Shown one piece after another: positions 7,822-13,672 of a DNA stretch of 13,672 bases (its first letter is position 1; each line of letters starts with the position of its first letter). Made by a program: the position numbers and the translations under genes. The notes under the pieces were generated by a model. That model made no database searches. It worked only from the letters and a program-made list of their open reading frames with translations, and had not been told where the DNA came from. Source of the stretch: CAYLSO01 sp964386525 (lineage in GTDB: Bacteria; Eisenbacteria; RBG-16-71-46; DASYSL01); NCBI GenBank assembly GCA_964386525.1, contig CAYLSO010000237.1:1-13672 (forward strand). The letters are read 5' to 3'.

Positions 7822-9516
7822 CTACAGCTTCACGTAGCGCGGCCCGCCCCCGCCCTCGGGCGGCACCCAGTCGATGATCGCGTAGGGATCGAGGATGTCG
7901 CAGGTCTTGCAGTGCACGCAGTTGGACGCGTTGATCTGCAGCTTGACGCCGCCGCGCTCCTCGTCGGGCACCATCTCGTAGACGTGGGCCGGGCAGAAGT
8001 GCTGGCAGGGGTTGCCGTACTCCTCGCGGCAGCGCGTGCGGCAGATCTCGGCGTCGGCCACGCGCAGGTGCACCGGCTGGTCCTCCTCATGCTGCGTGCC
8101 CGACTGGTACAGCTCGGTGAGCTTGTCGAAGCCGGTGACGCCGTCGTACTTCTTGGCCGGCGGCTCCGGCGGGTTCGGCCCATAGTAGTCGCGCAGCGGC
8201 TTGACCCGCTTGTGCCCGGCCACCGTCGGCTTGCCCTGATAGGGCGCCCAGCCGCCGGTGAGCATCTGCACGCCGGTGAAGAACATCCCCGCGTAGAGCC
8301 CGCCGTCGAAGCCCTGGTGGAAGTTGCGCCCGCCCCACATCTCGGCGTGCGCCCACGAGGCGCGCAAGCGGTCGTCGAAGGCGCGCAGCCGGGCGGGGCC
8401 GAGATCCCCCGCCACCAGGCCCTCGAAGACGGTCTCCGCCGCCAGCATCCCCGACTTCATCCCCAGGTGGATGCCCTTGAGCCGCTGCGCGTTGAGGAAG
8501 CCGGCGCAGTCGCCGACGAACAGCGCCCCTTCCACGACGCGCTCCGGCATGGCGTAGTAGCCACCGAGCGGGATGGCGCGGGCGCCGTAGCCGACGAGCT
8601 GGGCGCCGGCCAGGAGGGCGCGCAGATACGGATGCTGCTTCAGCCGCTGCGTCTCGCGGTGGCCGTCGAGATAGGGATCCGGCGCGTCGAGACCCGCCAC
8701 CAGCCCGAGCGCCAGGAGATTCCCGTCCATGCCGTAGAGGAAGCCGCCGCCGTAGGTGTCGGGCCGCAGCGGATAGCCCATGGTGTGCACCACGTGGCCC
8801 TTGGGAAAGCGCCCCTCGGGCAGATCCCAGACCTCCTTCACGCCGATGCCGTAGACCTGCGGGTGGTCGGAGCGGTCGAGGCCGAGCCGCTGGGCCAGGT
8901 GCTTCTGCATCGAGCCGCGCGCCCCCTCGCCGAAGACGGTGACCCGCGCGCGCAGGTCGGTGCCGGGCTCGAAGTTGGCCTTGGGCCGTCCGGCTTTGTC
9001 CACGCCCTTGTCGCCGGTGCGCACGCCGGCCAGGCGGCCGTCGTCGAAGATCGGTGCGACCGCCGGCGTGGAGGTGAGCACGTAGGCGCCTTGCTCTTCC
9101 ACCTTGGCCCCCAGCCAGCGCACGAGGTCGTTGAGCGAGACGACGAAGTTGCCGTGGTTGGCGAGCGGCGGCGGCGTGAACGGCAGGCGCGTCTTGCCGG
9201 TCTCGGTGAGGAAGTAGATGTCCTCGCCGGTGACCGCGGCCGAGAGCGGCGCGCCCGACTCGCGGAAGTCGGGCATCAGCTCGGCCAGGGCGCGCGGGTC
9301 GAGCACCGCGCCGGATATGGAGTGCGCGCCGACCTCGGGGCCCTTCTCGATCACCGCGATGGCGACCTCGTCGAGTGCGGTGCCCGGCACGCGGCCGGCG
9401 GCCACCGCCCCGTTGTGCGCGGCGATCTTCTTCTGCAGGTGGTAGGCGCCCGCCAGGCAAGCCGGCCCGGCGCCCACGAACAGGACGTCGACCTCGAGGG
9501 TCTCGCGCTCGGTCAT
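7822..9516 (-). CDS. Electron transfer flavoprotein-ubiquinone oxidoreductase (ETF dehydrogenase)
   Basis: This peripheral inner-membrane flavo-iron-sulfur enzyme takes electrons from reduced ETF, which is fed by acyl-CoA and amine dehydrogenases, and passes them to ubiquinone. The 564-residue length is normal. The FAD-binding motif is VGAGPACLAGAYHL (14-27). The second flavin motif is FVGDCAGFLNAQRLKGIHLGMKSGMLAAE, here only cited in part as VGDCAGF. The C-terminal [4Fe-4S] ligands are C508, C533, C536 and C539, with the 25-3-3 spacing of the mammalian enzyme. The third glycine of the Rossmann GxGxxG is a cysteine (C20). ATG 9516 overlaps the trxB stop (ATGA) and has GGAGG 9 nt upstream. No etfA or etfB gene is in the window. 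Confidence 0.95.
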   Translation of the reverse strand: MTERETLEVDVLFVGAGPACLAGAYHLQKKIAAHNGAVAAGRVPGTALDEVAIAVIEKGPEVGAHSISGAVLDPRALAELMPDFRESGAPLSAAVTGEDIYFLTETGKTRLPFTPPPLANHGNFVVSLNDLVRWLGAKVEEQGAYVLTSTPAVAPIFDDGRLAGVRTGDKGVDKAGRPKANFEPGTDLRARVTVFGEGARGSMQKHLAQRLGLDRSDHPQVYGIGVKEVWDLPEGRFPKGHVVHTMGYPLRPDTYGGGFLYGMDGNLLALGLVAGLDAPDPYLDGHRETQRLKQHPYLRALLAGAQLVGYGARAIPLGGYYAMPERVVEGALFVGDCAGFLNAQRLKGIHLGMKSGMLAAETVFEGLVAGDLGPARLRAFDDRLRASWAHAEMWGGRNFHQGFDGGLYAGMFFTGVQMLTGGWAPYQGKPTVAGHKRVKPLRDYYGPNPPEPPAKKYDGVTGFDKLTELYQSGTQHEEDQPVHLRVADAEICRTRCREEYGNPCQHFCPAHVYEMVPDEERGGVKLQINASNCVHCKTCDILDPYAIIDWVPPEGGGGPRYVKL

Positions 9517-10502
9517 CGCGCCTTGCCTCCGTCGCCCACCGCGGCCTTGGCGGCATGCGCCACGTGCGCCGCGTGCGCCTCGGCCTCCAGCCACCGCTCG
9601 GCTTCGATGGCCGCCATGCAGCCGGTGCCCGCCGCCGTCACCGCCTGGCGGTAGACCGCGTCGGCCACGTCGCCGGCGGCGAACACGCCGCTCACCGCGG
9701 TGCGCGGCGTGCCCGGCTCGACCTCGAGATAACCACGCGCGTCCATGGCGAGCTGGCCCGCGAAGAGCTGCGTGTTGGGCTGATGCCCGATGGCCACGAA
9801 CAGCCCGCCGAACGGCCGCACGGTCTCCTCGCCGGTCTTGAGGTTCTTGAGCCGCAGTGCGGTGAGCTTGCCCTGTGCCGGGTCGAGCACCTCCGCGACC
9901 CCGGTGTCGAGCAGCCACTCGATCTTGGGGTTGGCCCGGGCGCGCTCCTGCATGATCTTCGAGGCCCGCAGCTCGGCGCGGCGGTGGATGACCGTCACCT
10001 TGGCAGCGAAGCGGGTGAGGAAGGTGGCCTCCTCCATGGCCGTGTCGCCGCCGCCCACGATGGCCACCTCCTGGCCCTTGAAGAAGAACCCGTCGCAGGT
10101 GGCGCACGCCGAGACCCCGTGCCCCATGAGCGCCGCCTCGCTCGGCAGGCCGAGCAGCTTGGCGGAAGCGCCGGTGGCGATGATGAGCGTGCGCCCCTCC
10201 TCGACGCGCTCGCCCACCCAGACGCGGAGCGGGCGCGGCTCGAGGTCCACGCGCGTCACCTCACCCTCGAGGATCTGCGTGCCGAAGCGCTTGGCCTGCT
10301 CCTCCATCTCGGCCATGAGCTGCGGGCCGAGGATGCCCTCGCGGAAGCCGGGGTAATTCTCGACCTCGGTGGTGATGGTGAGCTGGCCGCCCGGTTGTGG
10401 GCCGCGCACCAGGAGCGGCGCGAGGTTGGCGCGCGCGGCGTAGATGGCGGCGGTCAGGCCGGCCGGCCCGGATCCCAGGATGAGAACGTCGTGGATCGAC
10501 AC
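9513..10502 (-). CDS. trxB: Thioredoxin-disulfide reductase
   Basis: This cytosolic FAD enzyme reduces thioredoxin with NADPH. The 329-residue protein shows the FAD motif LGSGPAGLTAAIYAARA from residue 9, the NADPH-binding VGGGDTAMEEATFL, the redox-active disulfide SACATCDG (C133 and C136), and the C-terminal FAD segment GVFAAGDVADAVYRQAVTAAG. All key residues are intact. The extended tail after EAERWL is Ala/His-rich and ends in KAR. The GTG start at 10502 is chosen because GAGGAG lies 5 nt upstream and the FAD motif follows at the normal distance. It overlaps the downstream ETF-QO start by 4 bp, so the two redox genes are likely co-translated. The zinc-ribbon gene ends 74 bp upstream. Confidence 0.95.
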   Translation of the reverse strand: MSIHDVLILGSGPAGLTAAIYAARANLAPLLVRGPQPGGQLTITTEVENYPGFREGILGPQLMAEMEEQAKRFGTQILEGEVTRVDLEPRPLRVWVGERVEEGRTLIIATGASAKLLGLPSEAALMGHGVSACATCDGFFFKGQEVAIVGGGDTAMEEATFLTRFAAKVTVIHRRAELRASKIMQERARANPKIEWLLDTGVAEVLDPAQGKLTALRLKNLKTGEETVRPFGGLFVAIGHQPNTQLFAGQLAMDARGYLEVEPGTPRTAVSGVFAAGDVADAVYRQAVTAAGTGCMAAIEAERWLEAEAHAAHVAHAAKAAVGDGGKAR

Positions 10503-10576
10503 GTCGGCTCCTCTTCGCGGTTGATTGGCGGATGACGGACGCGGAGCAGGTTAGGGCATCGGTCGGGGCGCGGCGA

Positions 10577-10987
10577 TCAGCGGCCGGGCTCCCCGCCCTC
10601 CGGCTCCCCACCCTCCGCTTCCGATGTCTCGGCCTCGAGACGGATGGCCTCCACGGCCTTGAAGAAATCGCCGAGCACGGCCCGGGCCTCGAGCAGCTCG
10701 TCGTCCGGCACCCGGATCTCGCCCCAGTCGCCGCGCGACCAGTCCCAGCGCACGCCCGCGTACGCCGGCACGTCGAACGACACCAGCCGCGGGTGCAACC
10801 CTTGGCTCTCGAGCGCGCCCTTGAGCATCTGGCCCTCGACCAGCCCCGAGACGGAGCACAGCCGCTCCCACTCCACCGCCACCTTCTCGGGCCGCTCGGG
10901 CGGCTCCTCCGTGAGCACCGCCCGGCACTCCCGGCAAACGACCACTTCCGGGGCGTACTCCCGGCCACAATCCGGGCAGAATGCCAC
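10577..10987 (-). CDS. Zinc-ribbon plus DUF2007-like protein
   Basis: The 136-residue protein opens with a zinc ribbon, CPDCGRE...CRECRAVL, giving C4, C7, C18 and C21. A compact domain follows at about 38-107 (WERLCSVSGLVEGQMLKGALESQG ... WGEIRVPDDELLEARAVL, shown in part), which matches the pattern of DUF2007, the so-called putative signal-transducing domain of short bacterial proteins. The tail is acidic and low-complexity, with GGEPEGGEPGR. GTG 10987 is chosen because GGGAGG lies 5 nt upstream and it puts the zinc ribbon at the very N-terminus; longer upstream reading lacks family-like sequence. It is first in the leftward trxB run and diverges from the GAF gene. The biochemical role is unknown. 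Confidence 0.8.
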   Translation of the reverse strand: MAFCPDCGREYAPEVVVCRECRAVLTEEPPERPEKVAVEWERLCSVSGLVEGQMLKGALESQGLHPRLVSFDVPAYAGVRWDWSRGDWGEIRVPDDELLEARAVLGDFFKAVEAIRLEAETSEAEGGEPEGGEPGR

Positions 10988-11060
10988 GCTTGCCTCCCGT
11001 CCTTTGTCAGCGGAACTCCGCAGTGCGGCACAACTTGAGGCTACCACGGCGCCCGGGCTT

Positions 11061-11076
11061 CGGCACGGGTCTTGCT
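11061..11076 (+). promoter_or_regulatory. Candidate sigma-54 (-24/-12) promoter for the GAF gene
   Basis: CGGCACG-ggtc-TTGCT matches the RpoN consensus TGGCACG-N4-TTGCW at every defined position except the first. The invariant GG (11062-11063) and GC (11074-11075) have exactly the required 12-bp phasing. Transcription would start near 11087, about 22 nt before the ATG at 11109 and just upstream of the ribosome binding site. If real, expression needs an enhancer-binding activator, which is not encoded in this window. Confidence 0.5.
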
Positions 11077-11085
11077 CAATGCAAG
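11071..11085. repeat. Palindrome CTTGC-tcaat-GCAAG overlapping the -12 element
   Basis: A perfect 5-bp inverted repeat with a 5-bp spacer covers the -12 box and the stretch up to the predicted start site. It could be an operator or simply chance; placement over the promoter core is the reason to record it. Confidence 0.3.
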
Positions 11086-11108
11086 GACACAGGATTCGGG
11101 AGGGACCC

Positions 11109-12470
11109 ATGTCCAAATTCGGCCTTAGGGATATCTCCGCCAAGCTGAGCGCCTCGGCGGACACGGAATCCGTTATCTCCTCGTATCTTACGTACCTGGA
11201 GCGGATCCAGAAAGACTGGCGGGCGGCGCTGGCGTTCTACGAGTGCTCCAGCGACCGGCTGGTCAGCCTCTACACTCTGACCGGCGAACGGCTGGTCAGC
11301 CGCGAGCTGGACCTGCCGGTCGAGGACCTGCCCGTCCGGCTGGTGCGCAAGTTCTTCCACCACGCGGTAGTGGCCCAGAACATGGGCAAGCGGTTCGTGC
11401 TCAACATGGTCTTCCAGAGCGCGCCGTTCTACCGCGCCGAGGGCAGCGACCGGCTGGGGCTGGTGCGCCTCGTGGCGGCCTCCGACTGGCAATCGTGCGT
11501 CTGCTTCCCGCTCGCCGACAGCGAGGACGTCTTCGCGCTGCTCGTCCTCGCCAGCCCGAAGAAGAACGCCTTCCCGTCCAAGACGCTCGGCGAGATCCTG
11601 CCCGTCAACTCGGTCGCCGCCCTGGCCCTGGCCCAGCACCTCTACCGCACCGAGAAGGGCCGCCTCGAGGAGGAGGTGCGCAACACCAGCGCGCGCGTCG
11701 CCGCCGAGTTCCAAGACAAGTTCGGCCACTTGGCCGAGGAGCGCGAGCAGCTCTCCACCACGATCGAGGACCAGGCCCGCGTCATCTCCGAGCTGGTCGA
11801 GAGCATGAGCCACCTCGACCGCGACTCGAGCGAGTACCGCGAGGAGCTCAAGCGGGTGCAGACCGCGGTCCTGGCCCTCGAGGAGCAGTCGTCGGTGGCC
11901 ACCGAGTTCCTCTCCGACGCCTACACCGAGCTGACCAACAGCGCCTACCAGCTGACCGAGGCCAAGGCCACCGGCACCTTCATCCGCGCCGTGTGCGAGC
12001 TGCTCTCCCAGGACCACGACACCGACGAGCTGCCGGCCCTGCTCATCAACTGGATCTGCGATTACTTCTCCATCGAGCGCTGCTCGTACATGCTGCTCGA
12101 CGCGCGCGGCGAGACGATGTCCATCGCCTACGCGCGCGGCATCCCCGACGAGATCGCCAGCCGCGTGCGGGTGCGCGTCGGGCAGGGCATCTCGGGCTGG
12201 GTGGCGCACAACCGCAAGGCGCTGCTGGTGCGGGCGCGCGGCGAGGGCGACGTCGAGCACACCGGCCAGGACGTCTACAACTCCGACTCCTTCCTGTCGC
12301 TGCCGGTGGTGCACAACAACGTGCTCTACGGCGTCCTCAACTTCAGCAACAAGGCCGACGGCAGCTTGTTCACCGACTGCGACATGGACCGGGCGCACTT
12401 CCTGGCCGCGTTGCTCGGCCTGGCGCGCGAGCGCGCCAGCCTGGGCCGGCGCGCGGCGGTGTGGACGTAG
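11109..12470 (+). CDS. Double-GAF domain coiled-coil signalling protein
   Basis: The 453-residue protein is cytosolic, with no membrane segment. The N-terminal half (about 18-178) has a divergent GAF-like sensor fold (LAFYECSSDRLVSLYTLTGERL, given here in part as YECSSDRLVSLYT; SCVCFPLADSEDVFALLVLAS). Residues about 180-285 are charged and heptad-like, forming a coiled coil. A clear GAF domain at about 287-445 shows GQGISGWVAHNRKALLV (359-375) and SFLSLPVVHNNVLYGVLNFSN (394-414, in part). There is no kinase, GGDEF, HD or helix-turn-helix output domain, so it probably works through protein partners. ATG 11109 has GGGAGGG (11098-11104) 4 nt upstream and lies just behind a sigma-54-like promoter. 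Ligand unknown. Confidence 0.85.
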   Translation: MSKFGLRDISAKLSASADTESVISSYLTYLERIQKDWRAALAFYECSSDRLVSLYTLTGERLVSRELDLPVEDLPVRLVRKFFHHAVVAQNMGKRFVLNMVFQSAPFYRAEGSDRLGLVRLVAASDWQSCVCFPLADSEDVFALLVLASPKKNAFPSKTLGEILPVNSVAALALAQHLYRTEKGRLEEEVRNTSARVAAEFQDKFGHLAEEREQLSTTIEDQARVISELVESMSHLDRDSSEYREELKRVQTAVLALEEQSSVATEFLSDAYTELTNSAYQLTEAKATGTFIRAVCELLSQDHDTDELPALLINWICDYFSIERCSYMLLDARGETMSIAYARGIPDEIASRVRVRVGQGISGWVAHNRKALLVRARGEGDVEHTGQDVYNSDSFLSLPVVHNNVLYGVLNFSNKADGSLFTDCDMDRAHFLAALLGLARERASLGRRAAVWT

Positions 12471-12501
12471 CGGGCGGCCCTCGACGGAGGCGCGGGACAT
12501 C

Positions 12502-12534
12502 GCAGGCGCCGGGGCCCGAGGCTCCGGCGCCTGC
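12502..12534. terminator. Strong hairpin between convergent GAF and DUF192 genes
   Basis: GCAGGCGCCGG (12502-12512) and CCGGCGCCTGC (12524-12534) are perfect 11-bp arms. Three more inner pairs, one of them G-U, leave a 5-nt loop. It begins 32 nt after the GAF stop and lies 56 nt past the stop of the opposing DUF192 gene, so it can serve both directions. No T-tract follows on either strand, so efficient intrinsic termination is uncertain. Confidence 0.5.
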
Positions 12535-12589
12535 GCCGTCGGGGCGCGACCGGTCCCTCGGGCACGGCCATCCCCGGGACCCGGCGAGG

Positions 12590-12952
12590 CTAGGGACCGG
12601 AGCCGCTGTCCTCCTCCAGATCCACCACGTCCCCCGGCAGCGTCCCGGTGGCGGCCAGCGTCCCCTCCGGCAGCTCCAGCGCGCCGTCGGCGCGCCACAC
12701 GAGCTTCGAGATGCGCCCGGGCCGCAGCCCGTGGTGCACGGCCAGCACGCGGCCGTCGCGCGCCAGGAACGCCACGTCGATGGCGAACCGCATGCCGAAC
12801 ATGTGGACCCACTGGCAGGGCGCCAGGTAGAGGCCCTCGCCCTTCTCGAAGCTCTCGCGCCCCAGCAGGCCGCGGCGGCGCGTGCCGCTGGTCCCGGCCC
12901 ACTCCAGCCGCTCCGCCACCACCGCGTTCCGCGTCACGTTCACCGCGCGCAT
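12590..12952 (-). CDS. DUF192 family protein
   Basis: This 120-residue protein covers the whole DUF192 domain, a compact beta-barrel of unknown function. Family landmarks are RRRGLLGRESF near residue 25, the central WVHMFGMRFAIDVAFLARDG (48-67, ending at the DG turn), RISKLVWRADGALELPEGT with the typical A-LELP segment, and a G-DVV near the end. Many relatives have a signal peptide; this one does not, so it is probably cytosolic. ATG 12952 has AAGGGAG 5 nt upstream. It is on the same strand as the Tad-type genes to the right but is separated from them by a terminator and about 290 bp, and it faces the GAF gene. DUF192 genes are often found near Tad pilus loci, from general knowledge. Confidence 0.88.
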   Translation of the reverse strand: MRAVNVTRNAVVAERLEWAGTSGTRRRGLLGRESFEKGEGLYLAPCQWVHMFGMRFAIDVAFLARDGRVLAVHHGLRPGRISKLVWRADGALELPEGTLAATGTLPGDVVDLEEDSGSGP

Positions 12953-13010
12953 CGCGACTCCCTTCGCCGGCCCGGAGCCCGTGGCTGACGCCGCGCCGGG
13001 CCGTGCGGAC

Positions 13011-13028
13011 GGGCCGGCCGGGCCGGCC
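13011..13028. repeat. Tandem 9-bp GC repeat
   Basis: GGGCCGGCC occurs twice in direct succession within the 293-bp gene-free stretch 12953-13245. The surrounding sequence is GC-rich and has no coding character. Apart from this repeat, a weak promoter-like pair near 13080-13108 and the hairpin at 13188-13207, I see nothing in the gap. Confidence 0.35.
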
Positions 13029-13187
13029 GGCTCTGCGGCGCCCCGGGGCTCCCGCCGGCGCCGCCTCGCATCCTCATCGTTGACGCTGCCCGCACGCCAG
13101 CCTACCGTTTAGGCCCTCGGCAGGCCAGCCGCATCTGGCGCCGCATCCGGCGCCCCCGGCCGCGGCCGTCATCCCCCGCAAAGACAA

Positions 13188-13207
13188 AGCCCCGCTCGCG
13201 CGGGGCT
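13188..13207 (-). terminator. Rho-independent terminator for the tadC-microprotein unit
   Basis: AGCCCCGC (13188-13195) and GCGGGGCT (13200-13207) form a perfect 8-bp stem with a 4-nt loop. Read on the minus strand it is followed directly by TTTGTCTTTG, a good U-rich tail. It lies 38 nt after the microprotein stop and so closes the leftward Tad-type transcript. Confidence 0.75.
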
Positions 13208-13245
13208 CGCCTTGCTCTTCGATGTCTGCTGCGGTCGCGCCGGCC

Positions 13246-13362
13246 CTACTTCGGGCCGCCGCGCTCGCGGTTCTTCCGGGCGTTTCTCCGGGCCATGTAG
13301 AGGATGAAGACGATGATGGCCGCGACGATGAGAACGCCGGTCAGTGTCGGATTCCCTTGCAC
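13246..13362 (-). CDS. 38-residue single-helix membrane microprotein downstream of tadC
   Basis: This short gene begins MQGNPTLTGVL and has one membrane helix (about 7-23, ILIVAAIIVF-like), followed by a strongly basic tail (ARRNARKNRERGGPK) predicted to stay in the cytoplasm. The GTG start at 13362 is supported by AAGGGGGTGA (13379-13370), one mismatch from the complement of the 16S rRNA tail, at 7-nt spacing. That unusually good Shine-Dalgarno and the clean helix-plus-basic-tail pattern argue it is translated despite its size. It sits 59 bp after the tadC-like stop and 38 nt before a terminator. No family recognised; it could assist the Tad/type II secretion-like inner-membrane platform. 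Confidence 0.6.
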   Translation of the reverse strand: MQGNPTLTGVLIVAAIIVFILYMARRNARKNRERGGPK

Positions 13363-13402
13363 TCCGGACTCACCCCCTTGCGCCCGTCCTCTGGGCGAGA
13401 AA

Positions 13403-13419
13403 CCCGTCCCTCGGACGGG
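13403..13419 (-). terminator. Hairpin immediately after the tadC-like stop
   Basis: CCCGTCC (13403-13409) and GGACGGG (13413-13419) pair around a 3-nt loop, starting two bases past the TAA stop on the minus strand and followed by TTTCTC. It looks like a weak terminator or attenuator separating the tadC-like gene from the microprotein. A second CCCGTCC copy at 13383-13389 could pair with the same partner. Confidence 0.5.
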
Positions 13420-13421
13420 GC

Positions 13422-13672
13422 TTACGGACCGATGCCGGTCAGCGCCTTCATGACGCGCAGCATGGCCGGCGCGAGCAGGATCACCAGCAGCCCGGGGAAG
13501 ATGCAGAGCACGAGCGGGAACACCAGCTTGACTCCGGTCTTGTGGGCCTGCTCCTCGGCGCGCTGACGGCGCCGGATACGCAACGAGTCGGACTGCGAGC
13601 GCAGCGCGGTGGCGATGCTGGTGCCCAGGCGGTCGGCCTGCACGAGCACGGCCACCAGGCTCTGCAGGTCCT
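13422..13672 (-). CDS. Type II secretion system F/TadC-family protein (partial, N-terminus beyond window)
   Basis: Only the last 83 codons are visible; the frame is open to the right edge. The sequence DLQSLVAVLVQADRLGTSI, then RSQSDSLRIRRRQRAEEQAHK, then VKLVFPLVLCIFPGLLVILLAPAML (parts shown), is the hallmark C-terminus of TadC-like GspF-domain proteins: a cytoplasmic four-helix bundle rich in arginine followed by a final membrane hairpin. TadC sits in the inner-membrane platform that assembles Flp/Tad pili or related secretion machines, working with the TadA ATPase. It is followed by a hairpin and the microprotein on the same strand. Family assignment is firm even from the fragment; TadB versus TadC cannot be settled without the rest, although the RRRxRAEEQAxKxxVKLxFPL pattern favours TadC. 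Confidence 0.88.
   Translation of the reverse strand, partial: DLQSLVAVLVQADRLGTSIATALRSQSDSLRIRRRQRAEEQAHKTGVKLVFPLVLCIFPGLLVILLAPAMLRVMKALTGIGP

Noticed and set aside
3738..11123. Shared MSKFG N-terminus of the pore-like protein and the GAF protein
   Set aside because: Only five residues match and the proteins are otherwise unrelated; treated as coincidence.
10988..11164. N-terminal extension of the zinc-ribbon protein to an ATG at 11164
   Set aside because: It would overlap the GAF gene start, has no family-like sequence, and GTG 10987 has GGGAGG at 5 nt.
11076..12902. Antisense frame spanning the GAF and DUF192 genes
   Set aside because: It crosses two well supported genes and a hairpin, and its product has low-complexity repeats only.

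Overview
This 13.7 kb window is very GC-rich and densely coded, with GTG and TTG starts mixed among ATG starts and GGAGG-type ribosome binding sites. It looks like chromosomal DNA of a high-GC Gram-negative bacterium, plausibly an uncultured soil or sediment lineage near the former Deltaproteobacteria. The pointers are a quinone-linked ETF dehydrogenase, a Tad-type secretion gene and a sigma-54-like promoter; this placement is an inference and no rRNA or marker gene is present. I see no tRNA, rRNA, CRISPR array, transposase or phage gene.

Layout. (1) 1-840, minus: the N-terminal 280 residues of an APC-superfamily amino acid permease running off the left edge. (2) 1007-7377, plus: a run of five genes, namely a secreted protein of unknown function with Asp/Gly calcium-loop-like motifs, a class III PLP aminotransferase, a 120-residue two-helix protein shaped like a potassium channel pore but with a degenerate selectivity filter (its GTG start overlaps the aminotransferase stop), a TauE/SafE (TSUP) permease, and a cytoplasmic GH35/GH42-type beta-galactosidase-like hydrolase. 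(3) 10987-7374, minus: a likely operon of a zinc-ribbon/DUF2007 protein, thioredoxin reductase (trxB), ETF-ubiquinone oxidoreductase (overlapping trxB by ATGA), and a small membrane protein with an HExxH...ExxxD metallopeptidase-like signature. Its stop codon overlaps that of the hydrolase head to head. (4) 11109-12470, plus: a double-GAF, coiled-coil signalling protein diverging from the zinc-ribbon gene, preceded by a good -24/-12 (sigma-54) promoter match. (5) 12952-12590, minus: a DUF192 protein, convergent with the GAF gene across a strong GC hairpin. (6) 13672-13246, minus: the C-terminal end of a TadC/GspF-like pilus assembly protein and a 38-residue single-helix microprotein, each followed by a terminator-like hairpin.

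How the genes fit together. The minus operon is a redox module: TrxB moves NADPH electrons to thioredoxin, and ETF-QO moves electrons from acyl-CoA or amine oxidation to quinone. The plus operon mixes amino-group transfer, membrane transport and sugar hydrolysis without an obvious single pathway; together with the divergent permease it may reflect use of amino compounds. No single dedicated new system is evident. The most interesting items are the degenerate channel-like pore protein coupled to the aminotransferase, the probable sigma-54 control of the GAF protein, the minimal HExxH membrane protein, and the microprotein boxed in between two hairpins behind tadC.
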